Shown: positions 1 to 11,259 of the stretch, one piece after another
How the letters are laid out: each line of letters begins with the position of its first letter
Numbering within the stretch: position 1 is the first letter of the stretch
DNA from: Leptasterias polaris
Lineage: Eukaryota; Echinodermata; Asteroidea; Forcipulatida; Asteriidae
NCBI GenBank assembly: GCA_037783415.1
Contig: JAZGTN010000188.1
Location: forward strand, 1,817,001-1,881,000
Length of the DNA: 64,000 bases
Direction: 5' to 3'
Translations under genes and position numbers: made by a program
Notes under the pieces: model-generated
What the model was told of the DNA's origin: nothing
What the model saw: only the letters and a program-made list of their open reading frames with translations
Databases searched by the model: none

Positions 1-793
1 TTTATACCATGTAAGTTATGTGCAAATCTGTGAACTTTTATATTTCCAATCTTACCAATGTTGTACACACCCTTTAATAGGAATTGTCTCTACTCTTCAG
101 TATGTGAACATCATTTATGAGGTTTTATTTTTGCAAACACTTCAAACTTCAAACAAATGCTTGAGATTGGCCCCATTCCACAAAGCTCAGTCACTCTTTT
201 ACTGGGAATAAGGTCTGTAAAGTTGAATGCAAACCTTTTTTGTGATTACATTAAGGACAGGATATGAAATGGAACCAGGTTTCCACCTAATCAGTTCCAG
301 ACCTCAGCAATCAGGTTGCTTCACAGAAAATAGCTCTGGTCATCTTTTATGCAAGAGTTCTCCCTGTATGCTCTCATTCACTTCTAACAATTAGGCTTTC
401 TGACAACTGGCACCATCAGGCTTGAACACATTCCCGTCCTTTCTCGAAAGATTTCTCAAGCGAGTGACATGGAGGTACCCAGTCCTCATTTGGGTACTTA
501 TAATTGATCATCACTGTAGGTTCAATAACACCAAATTTAAGCTCAATTCAACAGAAAATTGCAACTTAGCTTGTGCTTTAAATGTTTAAATGGTTTACTT
601 TAAGGTATAAACACAACTTTTCCCCCAGTGTTAGTATCTTAAATGAGTATTATCAAATATTGTTTCCATCATGATTTTTTTCCAAACTCTTACTTTGTCT
701 ACATGTACATGTACATGTATGTTCAACCACATGACTATGAAACTAGTGTCTTTGATGTTTTAAGTTGGTTGCTTTGTGTTTTTGTTTTGACAG
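1..793. other. Paraoxonase upstream intron sequence
   Basis: No exon was recognised here. It is AT-rich with one CATGTA microsatellite (about 701-722). By position it should be intron of the paraoxonase gene. Confidence 0.5.
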
Positions 794-875
794 GTTTATT
801 TATGTTGCTTCTCCCCTTGTTGGTGTATTGACAATTTATGAGCGTCAATCTGACAACTCTTTGAATCCTGTTCAG
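794..875 (+). CDS. pon: Paraoxonase exon (third from last)
   Basis: The acceptor is TTTTGACAG and the donor CAG|GTGAGA. One carried-in base is followed by 27 codons (FIYVASPLVGVLTIYERQ...), matching the propeller strand before the calcium-binding DN pair. The exon ends in phase 0. Confidence 0.88.
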
Positions 876-3800
876 GTGAGAACAACCAGCTCTAGCACAC
901 AGATGTTACACTCAGTCCAGTATTAGGATCTATTATTTAGTGGAATAATTGTTGTCACAATGAAACCATGATTAAAACCAAGTAAAGACAACAAACATTA
1001 TCATAAAGTTTTCTATATATTTTTTCTTTTCTCTTTTAAGAAGATATGGCTTATAAAAATGGTTCACTATGAATTGGCCAAACCTTGGCCATAAAGCTGT
1101 GGCCATGGCTTGCTGGAATCTGGGACTTACATATACCTCCATGCCAAATACAATGGTGGCAGCTTTAGGATCTCTCGTAATCCTGGTTTGTCTAATACAA
1201 ATAGAGGACAAAGGTCTGGAATTGGAGATTACATAATATTCCTGGATTAAGGGAGACTTTGAACTTGAATTCAAGTACCTTTGTCCCTCTTTGTTATGGG
1301 GCATGGTGAGTGCAAGCACTGTGCACACTACACAATGGAATGTCAGATTGTGTCTGCTGCAAGCCTCCCTGAAGTTATCTCTTTTTATTTCAGTTTATTC
1401 GACTTCTGTTTGTGTGTCTGTAAATTTTTTGCTTGTTTTCACATCTTGCTATAGCTAGTTAAATAACATTTCACTATATCTGAATCCTTTTTTTTTGTAG
1501 TTTTACCATAGTCTTAATTTGTGCAAAAAGAATTTGTTTATCTGCTGTGTTAAATTTTGCGAAACTAAATAACCAATTTCAAATTGATTGTGATCATATT
1601 CTGTGTTATTTTATTTTCCTTGATATATTTAGGTTATTGATTTAGGTACAGGTCCAGACAACATCTATGTAGATCCAGCAACAGGGGATTTATGGATAGC
1701 TTGTCAGCCTATTGTCTATGAAGCCGCCAATCACTTTAAAGATTTCACTCAACTTTCTACATCACAGGTAATAATACATAACTTCATTTCGAAGCATCCA
1801 TATTATCTCAATTTTTTTCATTTTTAGTTTTCCTTTTTGTTGTTTTTCATGCTTTTAATAATAGTGGTTAAAATTTTGTTTGTGTGTTTATTCTGAATCC
1901 AATCAGAATAAAGTAATAAAGGAGAGTGAACACTTTCATCTCTATCAATTCAATTCTTTTGTCAGTTGGATTTTGTCAGTTATGGTGTCTTGCTTAGTTT
2001 GAGTAGCCAAATTTGGATTCTGGGTCACCTTGAGCATCTTTAAATGGATTTTGGTGCCACCCATTTTTGTTACTATAGGTTTTCTCGGTCAATTTCGGCA
2101 AATGAGCAGCCGATTTCATTTTCGTGCGTTCGAATTAAAGCTATTTTGCCTCTCCAGTTGTTACTGCGTTTCAAATTCAGAATTCGGGCATTCAATTTCG
2201 TATTGAGGCATTCAAATTCCTTTTGCACTGTGTTCAATTTAGCATATCGTCATTCTTTTTCGTGACGCACAATCATCATTCAATTTAGCAAAGCTGGTTC
2301 GACTGGAGATTTTACTGGTTTAATTTTTTTCAATTTCGTAAAGAGGCAATCAATTTCGCTAAATGAGAATTCAAATAAGTACGACTAAAGAAATACGAAT
2401 AAACAGATAATCTGTATTAGGCAACTGTTTCGTATCTTCACTTTAATTCAGGCAAACCTTATTTTCTTTATTTATGGTTCCAGGAGACTTTACATGGGGC
2501 CCATGATGTTTTTTCTTCTTTGTTTTCTCCTATATTCTTTTTTGGGGGGGGATCTTTATTGGTTAACTGGCCTAATTTTGTATTGTGTTTGAATGGGGTG
2601 TTTCTTTATGTTTTTCCTGGTTTTTGTTGTTTATGTTGTTTCTTCCTCAACCATCAATCTGTTGGCGTGCCAGACATCTTGGCGTATATGTTTAGGTATG
2701 GTTGTACCACAAGCTGCAAACTTATTGAAATATGCGTGTAAAACTGTAGCAAAAGCTCGTCTTCGAAGTACAAAGTGACTCAAGTGCAAATAAGTGAACC
2801 GTATATGCCTTATTAACAAAGCGTTTTTTAGATTGCACAAATTACAGAAATGACTGCCCAAAAATGAATTTGAATGACTAAACACACGCCTCAAAAAGCT
2901 CCGGCGAATTTGAATGCTGCTTTGATGAATCGTTAAATTGAATGATTATTTTGTTAAATCGAATGACGCAACAGTACATTTGACTAGGCATAAAACGAAA
3001 TCGAATGACCCTTTTTAGTAGCATTCGATTTCGCGCGAAATAGAATAGCGTGGTGGTTAAATTGGCTGCTCATTTGCCGAAATTGACCGAGAAAACCTAT
3101 ATTAATTGTTAGGGTAACCAAAGCATATTTTGTTTTCAGCCAGATTTTTATTGGGTGTTTTGTCCCTCAGCCAAAGCCATCTTTGTTTTTAGTACTTGTG
3201 GTTGCAGTTTTGTACATCATATATATAACTTGTACCAAAACTGTCATGTCAATACAAGTTATACATGTACCATATTGTAGTTTACAAATAAACTTGGTCT
3301 TTAAAACAAATTCAATAATTCTGATGTTATCAGGTGTAGACTGTGCTAGTCGTGCACTGGTATTCAAGAATTGTGTGGCCACCTTGTTGGTCCCATGTAT
3401 ATTGTTTTGAAGCATGAAGGATCCCAATGTTCAAATACTCACAAGACTTAACCAGTTTATTAAATTACAGTAACATTAAAGCTTATTACTTTAAAAGAAT
3501 ACATATCCCTGAACAAACTGACATAAATGTATAGTCTTTGAATCATGTAATTGTGGATCATTACTAATTGTTAATTTACAGATGTTACCTATCTTGACCC
3601 TTCTTCCTGGTCCAAACCAGAAGTTGAAATAATAAAATGTTGTTACAGTTGGGTGAACAGCCAATTTGGTTCAATGTATATGTAGTTTTTGTGTATGAAA
3701 TAAGTGAAGTTGTACCCTTAGAACACATAATGTCTAGTTAGGTGTTCGGCTATCAGCCAAAAACCTATTGTTACTGTTTTTAGGTGTTCGGGTAGTAGCC

Positions 3801-6800
3801 GAAAAACCTATTGTTATTGTTAAGTTTTTTTTGTTTTTTTTTCTTCCTCCTCTTCTTTTCCCTGAACTTTCTCTTGCAGATTTCTCAAAAAGTAAAAGTT
3901 GTACAAACTTGAAACTTAGCATACACTTGAACCTTAATATGAGGCCAGTAGATTGGGCACCAAGGCCAAAAAGGCAATTTTAAAAAAGGCACGAAGGCCA
4001 TCAATAAATAATTAGTTGTAAATAAAAAATAACACTTTTAGTTACCTAAAAAAAATATGAATTGGAAAAATTGGCCAGAGGTTCCCCTATGGGTGGTTAA
4101 CCCAATGAAACAATTCGCATGAATAAAATATTGATAAATCACATCTTATTCATAAACAAACTGTAAAACTGTAAGCCACCAGATGTCAACACACTTTCCA
4201 GGTTAAAAATAACACAACATCCACTCCTATAAGTCACAAAACCAGGTCACAAAACCACAAAGACACCACATGCAAGCCACTAGTCTTTTGAGTGAAGCAA
4301 GAGTATTACAAACTAAAACAATTGTATAACAATCTGTAGAGGATTAACCACAAAGACACTGCACAGGCAGCTTGTCTTTTGAGTGAAACAAGAGTACCAA
4401 TTGTATAACAAACTGTAGAGGATTAAGATAAGAGTAATTGGGTCTCAATAGGAGTGTCAATCATTCTCCCAGGTGATGCCTGGATAGTGTCTGGGGCCAA
4501 CATTAAATAAAGAAAAGGATCTCCAACTGTCGGCTTCGTCTGTGTAGAAAAGTTTGTTTTTTCGTAATCATTGGGTGCGTTCGATTAGCTTCCCCGGGTC
4601 GACCCAGGTCTTCCCCCGGTGCGTTCGAATAGCTTTGACGTCATTCGCGGGGCTCACCCGGGTCAGCCCCAAGTGCCCTGCTTGTGGAGCGGGTCACTTG
4701 GGGCTGCCCCTGGTTCATGACGTCACGGCGAAAAACTTTCTCAATGGCCACCATTTTGTTTGTAATTCAGCGGGACATTTTAGGAAGTTTGACACACATT
4801 TTCGCCATTACAACAGCGTTTTTGTGAGCAATAAGTATTTTTTATTCGAAGCCGGGTACCTTTGTATCACTGTGGGGTTGTACAAATTGTTAAACTTTGC
4901 AGTTTTACCTTGAGAATAATTATTTTACGATGTTTTCGTGAATCCACGGAAAGTATCGGACATACGGCACAAAATGGAAGTAGTTCCGGTCGGCTGTCCC
5001 AAGATGCATCGGTGTGAATGCTGGGGGAAGTTGGCGTTCGATTAGCTCATGGTTAGGGGCTCACCCGGATGAGCAGACCGGGGTCGACCCGGGGAAGCTA
5101 ATCGAACGCACCCATAGACAACTGTGTAAAAAATATTCCGAAAAATCGCGGCAGCTGGTGCTTCTGAACAACACTGATAATGTATTTAACTTCTATTTAA
5201 AAGGGCACAACGGCCAAAGGGAATTAGGGCACGGCAATTATGGCTTCGAGGAAGGTGATTTTTGGAAGGGCACCACGGCCAGTAACAAGGGCACCGACGG
5301 CCATGGCCGTGGTGGCCGCCGGGAAGTTTGAGGCCTGAAACACGCACCATCAGTTCACCCGCATTGACGACGCACGATAGCGTATTAACGTGTGAACAAC
5401 CTTGCCCTGGCCACTCAAACTTTAAATTATGTTTCTCAAGCGTATTCTCTTATTTATTTTTTTATGTTTGAAAGTCTGTAACAAATCACACTTAAGAGAC
5501 CGGCGGTTGCTTTATGCGGGATCATACTAAGGTCAAATAGGTCTTAATTTTTTGTCATGCGCGTGACCTCACATGACCTCTACTTCCGGTCGAAACCGGA
5601 AATGCCCAGTAACTTGAAAGTGGGAATTTTTGTTGAGTTGTTTTTAACTATGTTGTGATCTGGCAAGTGTCTGGTTTACGTCACCTAATTCAAAAGCGCC
5701 CTCTAGCGGCAGGCTGAAAACAGTTCAAAACACACAATTTAAAGCTCTTGGGCAATTCTAGATACTTTGTACAAAGTGTGACCCCATTTGACCTTTCCCT
5801 GTCAAAACCGGAAGTTGAAGTTTCATATGACAACCTTTAGGCCTATGCTATGATTTTGCACAGAGATCAACAAGAGGTACAAATAAATATTAGACAAAAA
5901 ACCTTCACACAATAATTTTCCTATTTTTATTTACGCAGTCACTTTATTTCGTTCGAGCCGAACACCCTGAGTTTGTCCACAAAACCCTGAGTTTGTCCAC
6001 AAACTCTAGATTTCTAGTTTTTATTTCTAGTCTTTATTTCCCTGCCCTTCTCTTGCAGATTTCGCAAAAAGTAAAAGTTGTTCAAACTTGAAACTTGGCA
6101 TATACTTGAACCTTAACATGAAGACGGCACGCGAACAATGACGTAATGATGACGTCATCAGGTGTCGAATTACAAGGTTTTTAAAGTTGAAAATGACCAT
6201 TTTATAGTTGTGTATCTCATTGAATGTGAAAGCTATGGTGTTCATAGTTGGGCATCTGATAGAGCAAGACTGGGGCAATATTTGAAAAGTTAACGCCAAA
6301 ATCATATGACCTTAACTTCTGGGTCGTTACCCTATGTAGGTCGAAGTTCGCCTTTCTTTGTTTTTCCTTCAAAAAACAACTTTCGAGCTTATCTGCGGAA
6401 TAACTCAAGGTTGGGATTGAATTGGACATTGAAACTCATCAGATAATTCACCCTTAGTATCCAGATTACCAACATCGTTCAAAACAAGTTTTAAAAAATT
6501 GGCAATTTTAGAAACGACACAAACTTGATGATGTCATGAGGACGTCATTAGGTGTCGAATTACAATGTTTTTAAATATATATATTTTTTAATCTTTGAAA
6601 TTCTGTAACAAATCACAAATAAGATGTTGGTGGTTGCTTTTTGTGGGATCATACTAAGGTGATATGGGTCTTAAATTTTTGTCACGGGCGTGACCTCACA
6701 TGACCTCTACTTCCGGTCAAAACCAGAAGTGCCTTGTAATTTAAAATTGGCAATTTTTAAAAATTTGTTTTGAACGATGTTGTAATCTTGCAAGTGTCTG

Positions 6801-9285
6801 GTTAAAAAAACAACACCGGTGACGTCACCCAATTCAAAAGCGCCCTCTAGCTGCAGGTTGAAAACAGTTCAAACACACTTTTACTAGATATTTGTGGCAA
6901 AGCTTATGAGAATCTTTTCAAAACTGGTAAAAACATAATGACCTTTATGCAGACAACATATTTGTGGAGTCGAAGTATGATGACGTCATCATGTATCACG
7001 TGGTAAGGCCCTAAAGGTGCACCTTTTGAAGCCGTTTATCTACTAAACCAAACAGCCGATTGAGTTGAAACTTGGTGTATTGTTAGAAAACGATCATGAC
7101 TAACAAAATATGAAGTGATGTCATGATGATGTCATCCAATTATTTGTTACAATTTTTTACAAAATCAAAGCTTAGTTAGTATTTGAAAAAATCATAACTC
7201 CCGAACCAGCCATAGGAGTTTTGTAATACAAATCATCTGAAAGGTATTCAAAAACGGAATAGACGATACACAGAGTGTGACCCCATTTGACCTTATTTGA
7301 CCTTGTCTTCCTGTTGAAACTGGATGTTGAAATTTAGGAACGGAAAAAATCATAACTTATAAACCACATGTTTGATTGTGACAATCTACACACCATCGGA
7401 CAGGTCGTGAAAAGTTCAGCAAACGCTACACAAAACCTGACCCCATTTGACCTTGCCTTCCGGTTCAATCCGGAAGTTGAAGTTTAATGTTTGAAAAATC
7501 ATAACTCCTGAACCACACATTGGTTTTTTGCAATCTACACTTCACTGGACAAGTATTTAACTACTTCACAAACGCTACACAGAGTGTGGCTTCACTTGAC
7601 CTTGAACTCTTGACCCGTGTGACCAATTACTTTCAGTCTTAAACAAAACGTCACATTTACGGTACAAATTTCAAGGCTTTAATATCGACACAATTTCAAA
7701 CCCTAGCGCCCTCGATACTGTACTTGATCTAACTTTTCAATTGAACGAATGACTTATTGAACCAATGCCGAACACCCTGTTTTTGTTGCAACAAAAACCT
7801 ACTTTCTTCTTCATCTTCTTCCCTAGAACTCTTCTCTACAAAATAACTCAAGAATGAAATTGAATTGAACCTTGAAACTCATCAGACAATTAAACCTCAA
7901 TATGAAGACGCAAAGGACTTAATGACGGCATGATGATGTCATCAGGTGTCGAATTACAGCGTTTTTAAAGTTGAAACCAAAACTTAGATAAAGTTATTTT
8001 TATTATGACATAGGAATGTCTTCTACATGAGGTGCATGCCCCCAATTTCGTGGCGTGTCGTGGCCGAGCGGTCTAAAGCAGAGTGTGGGTTCGAATCCCA
8101 GTCATGACCACTTGTGCCCTAGGGCAAGGTAGCACTGAACCATAATTGCTTCATAAAAAGTTGGGAAGATAGTGTATTCTGCTTTACCAGCCAGGCTCCT
8201 AGTGGACTGTGAAGAGGGTAACCCTGTTTCAGCCCCAGGTGGCAGTGTTTGTATGTCAATTAGGAATATTGGAAGAATACGGGATCACCTCACAAGGGAT
8301 GCTGCCGAAACCATTGTCCATGCTTTTATAACATCCAGGATAGATTCATGCAACTCGCTTTTATATGGAATCAACAATACACACCTCTCTCGTCTTCAAC
8401 GGCTACAGAATATCGCAGCAAGGATGATCACGTACACCAAGAAAGCAGACCATATCACACCCGTTTTAGCCGACTTGCACTGGCTCCCCATCCAACAAAG
8501 AGTTCAATATAAACTGTGCCTCATTGTTTTCAAGATCTTACAAGGTGATGCCCCAGCTTATTTAAGTGATCTTGTGCAATTACATGCCCCATGGCATCGT
8601 GGCTTACGGTCTGGACGACAAAAACTCCTTCAGGAGAAAATGGCGAAACATCAATGGGGGGAGAGAAGTTTCCAGATCGCAGCACCAAGGCTTTGGAACT
8701 CCCTACCTGAAACTGTGAAACTTTCAAACTCACTTGGCATATTCAAGAACAGTTTAAAAACCTACCTGTATAAAGAAGCATTTTGTTAACTCTACTTTTC
8801 TACTTATGTAATGCTAATTTATCTTTTGTATTTGTTGTTTATCCAGAGCAGCGCCATGAGTGCCGCTTGCGGCGGATACCGGCGCTTTATAAGTTTCCAT
8901 TATTATTATTATTATTATTATTATTTGGGTCGATAGCCCTAATCAGTTAAGCATAGCCCTAACCTTGAAGTGGCCTTTCATGGCCTTGTGATGTTAGTGG
9001 AGCTCTCGTTAAAAAAAATTTAAAAAAACTATGAAGCACAAGGGTGATAATATTACAGAGTATACTGTTATGTGTGCTAATTTTATGTCTTATGATATCC
9101 CATTTCAGGTTTTACGTGTGCGGCTGAGCTCCCAGAGTGTTCCATTCTCAGTGGATATTAGTGAAGCTTATGTTGATGATGGCAAGCAGGTATCTGGTTC
9201 TTCCATAGCTATCTTTTATAACAATCAACTTTTAATTGGAACTGTCTGCCATAAGCTGGCCCACTGCCAGGTTTTGGCCTACTAA
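794..9285 (+). CDS. pon: Paraoxonase/arylesterase family gene, 3' part (last three coding exons)
   Basis: Three exons join in phase (794-875, 1633-1767, 9109-9285) and encode the C-terminal 131 residues of a paraoxonase. Paraoxonases are six-bladed beta-propeller, calcium-dependent lactonases/esterases. Seen: GPDNIYVDPATGDLW aligns with the DNISVDPETGDLW stretch of mammalian PON1, whose D269-N270 pair binds calcium and is kept here. The last exon reads VLRVRL...GSSIAIFYNNQLLIGTV, matching the final propeller strands, and ends HCQVLAY, keeping a Cys in the place of the C353 disulfide partner. The residue after the conserved Cys (PON1 C284) is Gln instead of His285. The gene starts upstream of the window, so the signal anchor and catalytic His pair are not visible. 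The last intron is 7.3 kb and full of mobile elements. Family assignment is secure; the substrate is unknown. Confidence 0.93.
1020..1345 (-). repeat. Dispersed repeat family A, copy 1
   Basis: Read on the minus strand it shares phrases in the same order with 27,609-27,930 and 47,050-47,400: CATTCCATTGTGTAG, TGTAATCTCCAATTCCAGAC, a TTTGTCC run and a CCAAGGTTTGGCCAATT block. It has no coding signature; the 118-codon open frame here is unlikely to be a gene. Confidence 0.6.
1633..1767 (+). CDS. pon: Paraoxonase exon with calcium-binding Asp-Asn
   Basis: Exactly 45 codons, phase 0 at both ends, bounded by TTTAG and CAG|GTAATA. It holds GPDNIYVDP (Asp-Asn of the central calcium site) and GDLWIACQP, where most PONs have GDLWVGCHP. 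Confidence 0.93.
2074..3101. mobile_element. About 1.03-kb inverted-repeat element built of periodic short motifs, copy 1
   Basis: Both ends carry TATAGGTTTTCTCGGTCAAT continuing for about 40 bp in inverted orientation. The arms inside are arrays of short CATTCAATTT or TCAATTTCG motifs, pointing one way on the left (2,130-2,390) and the other way on the right (2,860-3,060). The core (2,400-2,740) is ordinary AT/GT-rich sequence with no transposase. A diverged relative lies at 18,146-19,231. It sits inside the last paraoxonase intron. Probably a non-autonomous DNA element. Confidence 0.7.
3728..7990. repeat. Large mosaic of tandem, diverged repeat modules in the paraoxonase intron
   Basis: Blocks recur with strong but imperfect identity. 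A block with GTGACCTCACATGACCTC and CTTCCGGTC motifs occurs at about 5,470-5,740 and again at 6,600-6,870. The block with TGTCGAATTACA and GATGACGTCATCAGG occurs at 6,140-6,190, 6,535-6,570 and 7,925-7,965. Modules of about 145 bp beginning AAAAATCATAACT occur three times in 7,183-7,620. GTGTTCGG or CCGAACACC motifs lie at 3,742, 3,784, 5,957 and 7,768 in opposing orientations, suggesting element ends. No protein-coding signature was seen. Confidence 0.65.
4572..5114. mobile_element. 543-bp inverted-repeat element with 34-bp perfect ends
   Basis: It begins TGGGTGCGTTCGATTAGCTT and ends with the exact reverse complement; the match runs 34 bp without a mismatch. A second, shorter copy of the GTGCGTTCGA motif lies just inside the left end (4,619). 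It is CpG-rich against an AT-rich background. No clear target duplication was found. No transposase is present, so it is a MITE-type element. Confidence 0.75.
8056..8243 (+). mobile_element. tRNA-derived SINE
   Basis: It contains a pol III A box (TGGCCGAGCGGTCTAA) and B box (GGGTTCGAATCCC) of a Leu/Ser-type tRNA, followed by a non-tRNA body with TTGTGCCCTAGGGCAAGGT. The tRNA part has lost the anticodon arm and cannot fold as a functional tRNA. It is joined directly to a LINE fragment. Confidence 0.75.
8244..8924 (+). mobile_element. 5'-truncated L2/CR1-like LINE (reverse transcriptase C-terminal part)
   Basis: An open frame up to 8789 encodes about 178 residues of the C-terminal region of a non-LTR reverse transcriptase: FITSRIDSCNSLLYGI, LQRLQNIAARM, LHWLPIQQRVQYKL, LRSGRQKLL and APRLWNSLPETV. 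The 3' UTR ends CGGCGCTTTATAAG followed by about eight ATT repeats (8,902-8,924), the usual tail of L2/CR1-type elements. The frame is intact to its stop, so the copy is fairly young. The catalytic domain is missing. The open frame runs back into the adjoining SINE, but the first 28 or so codons are SINE sequence. Confidence 0.88.
9109..9285 (+). CDS. pon: Paraoxonase terminal exon
   Basis: The acceptor is CCATTTCAG. It has 58 codons and a TAA stop. The sequence VLRVRLSSQSVPFS through LLIGTVCHKLAHC matches the C-terminus of PON proteins, with four extra residues after the Cys compared with mammalian PON1. A candidate AATAAA lies 172 bp downstream. Confidence 0.94.
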   Translation, partial: VLRVRLSSQSVPFSVDISEAYVDDGKQVSGSSIAIFYNNQLLIGTVCHKLAHCQVLAY

Positions 9286-9456
9286 AATAATGTATGAATA
9301 ATCCTTTTTACTGAAAGTGTTTCACTTCGGCAATGTTGTTCTTTATACCTTTATACCTGATGCAATAATTACATCAGTTAACCCAAAAAGCAAACTGTTT
9401 GTCTCTGATTATGATGGTACATGTATGCCTACAAAATATAATCTGTTTGACACAGA

Positions 9457-9462
9457 AATAAA
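9457..9462 (+). promoter_or_regulatory. Candidate polyadenylation signal for the paraoxonase gene
   Basis: AATAAA in the AT-rich tail downstream of the paraoxonase stop. It is the first canonical hexamer seen after the stop; use is inferred, not shown. Confidence 0.4.
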
Positions 9463-9489
9463 GAGAACCAGTTGTTTGGTTTTAATGTG

Positions 9490-9858
9490 TTGGAGTGTTT
9501 GATGGGATAGAGTTAACCAGTTTGCTTGGGTTTAAAAATCCTTTTTTCTGTTACACAGTCTTAATTTTCCAATAATGTCCATACCTTTTGTTCAAAATGT
9601 TATGAAACTTGGCAAACCTGTTTAGTTTAAACCTTTCCATGGATTACAGTTGGACTGATGTTTGGGATCAAATTCATTAAAGACAATTTTGTGGATGCGA
9701 GAGATAAAGATGTTATTTTTAGACTTTATCACAGGATTCTTCCAACCCGTGACAAATTTATTCGTAACAAAATCACAACAAATGCCAAATGTCCTCTATG
9801 TAATTCTTCCACTGAAACTATTGAGCATTTGTTTTTATACTGTAGAACAACTAGTTAA
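9490..9858 (+). pseudogene. Decayed non-LTR retrotransposon with zinc-binding (zf-RVT) end
   Basis: The frame from 9,658 ends with CPLCNSSTETIEHLFLYC, the C-X2-C...H-X4-C pattern of the zf-RVT domain found after reverse transcriptases; before it lies LYHRILPTRDKF. Upstream, MDYSWTDVWDQIH in another frame (9,639) fits the preceding part, so there is a frameshift at about 9,675. A different LINE lineage from the copy at 8.2 kb. Confidence 0.75.
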
Positions 9859-10097
9859 ATGTTGAGTATTTCATTATTATACAAGTTGGATGTCGTTTTG
9901 TTTCATATTTGATCGTACAAAAATTATTAACACCAATCTGTCTTTTTTTTCAATGCTCATTGTTGCCATGGTGATTAAGGTTATTTGGAGATGTTGATGC
10001 GATCTCGCATTGAAGAGAACAAGAACATTCAAGTCATTATTGTCCAGTTTTTTCAGCAAGCACTCTGACGTCTCTTGGTTTGGGAGAAGAACAGGCT

Positions 10098-10271
10098 CCA
10101 AACTAGACTTGGTTCCAAGTCTGTGATCGTGGTTTTTAGTCGTCCCGATAGCCGATACATTATTGGCTGAAACAGCGCCCTCTTGTGGATAAACCTCCGT
10201 CTTGAACCGAGTTAGAGCGTGTGATCCCCTGCAGATTGCAGGGGATTGGGACTTGAGTCAAGTCTAGTTGG
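10098..10271. mobile_element. 174-bp MITE-like foldback
   Basis: Ends CCAAACTAGACTTGG and its inverted, slightly diverged partner CAAGTCTAGTTGG. The inverted similarity extends about 24 bp. A second small hairpin (CCCCTGCAGATTGCAGGGG, 10,226-10,244) lies inside. Confidence 0.55.
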
Positions 10272-10362
10272 CATAGGTTTCATGGGGGTGTGAGCACGAG
10301 GACACGGGGCGCATGTTTACGACTAGTATACTGTTGTCACATGATTATTACATTAAATTTTA

Positions 10363-10540
10363 TGATTTTCATTGTATTCATTATGGTTATTACATTTATG
10401 GTTGATTTTTTATTACATTTATGGTTGATTGAGTTTTTACATTTATGGTTGATTTTTATTACATTAATGGTTGATGGATTTATTACATTTATTGTTGATT
10501 TTATAACATTTAAGGTTTTTATTACATTTAAGGGTGATAC
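10363..10540. repeat. Degenerate tandem repeat of TTACATTTATGGTTGATTTT
   Basis: About seven imperfect copies of a 20-25-bp TTACATTTATGG-type unit. Low-complexity minisatellite; the long open frame across it is an artefact. Confidence 0.75.
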
Positions 10541-11259
10541 AGTATAGAAGGTGCTTCAAGGTAGCTGTTGGCTTTTACAAAATTTCTCTTGTTTTGATAT
10601 TAAGGAATCTAATTGTGTCTCATGTAGACCATCCACAATTTGTTAACTTATAGAGTCTTTTTATCACTGAGTTATCACAGATCAAGTTAGTATTTTGTGG
10701 ATGTATTGTCTTTGATTTTTGTGATATTTTGGTGGGTTTGTGTTTAACAGTGTCATATTGACGTTGTCAATGATAGCCCTTATTCCGACAGCCAAGTGTT
10801 GTTAGTGAGTGCAGTGGGGGCTAGGAAACAATCACCACTGCCATCTCATAATAGCACTCCGTACTAATGCTAAAAGTAGAAGCTGAATACTCTGATCTCA
10901 GGCAACGTGTCAAATTTTAGTAATGTAGTACGTACATGTCCAAGCTTTTTATTTATTCGCGTGTAGTATAGTATTGTGACTACTGCGGTCTGGTGCGCTG
11001 ATGATCGCATGTGTGGTGGAATGTTTGTCTGACTGCCGGGTATTTTGTCATTAGTGCACAGTACTATTGCAAAGTCGCATTTCAGCCAGTTCTTCATCTC
11101 AAGAGTATCAAACACCTGTGTTAGTCTTCCTTTACGTGAATGCACCTCTGCAGTGTTACAGTCAACATCTCAGCCGTCTTTCAAGCTAACAACATCAGGT
11201 GACACCTCCTTGATGGAAATAAAAACACATTGGTTCCTACTAATTCATGTAAGCTTAGT

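Noticed and set aside
972..1328. 118-codon minus-strand open frame
   Set aside because: It lies in a dispersed repeat also found at 27.6 and 47.0 kb, where the frame is not kept.
2520..2778. Overlapping Phe/Cys-rich open frames
   Set aside because: They fall in the core of the inverted-repeat element and have no similarity to any transposase.
8056..8112. A tRNA gene (A and B boxes of a Leu/Ser type)
   Set aside because: The anticodon arm region is deleted, acceptor pairing is missing, and a SINE body follows. It is a SINE head.
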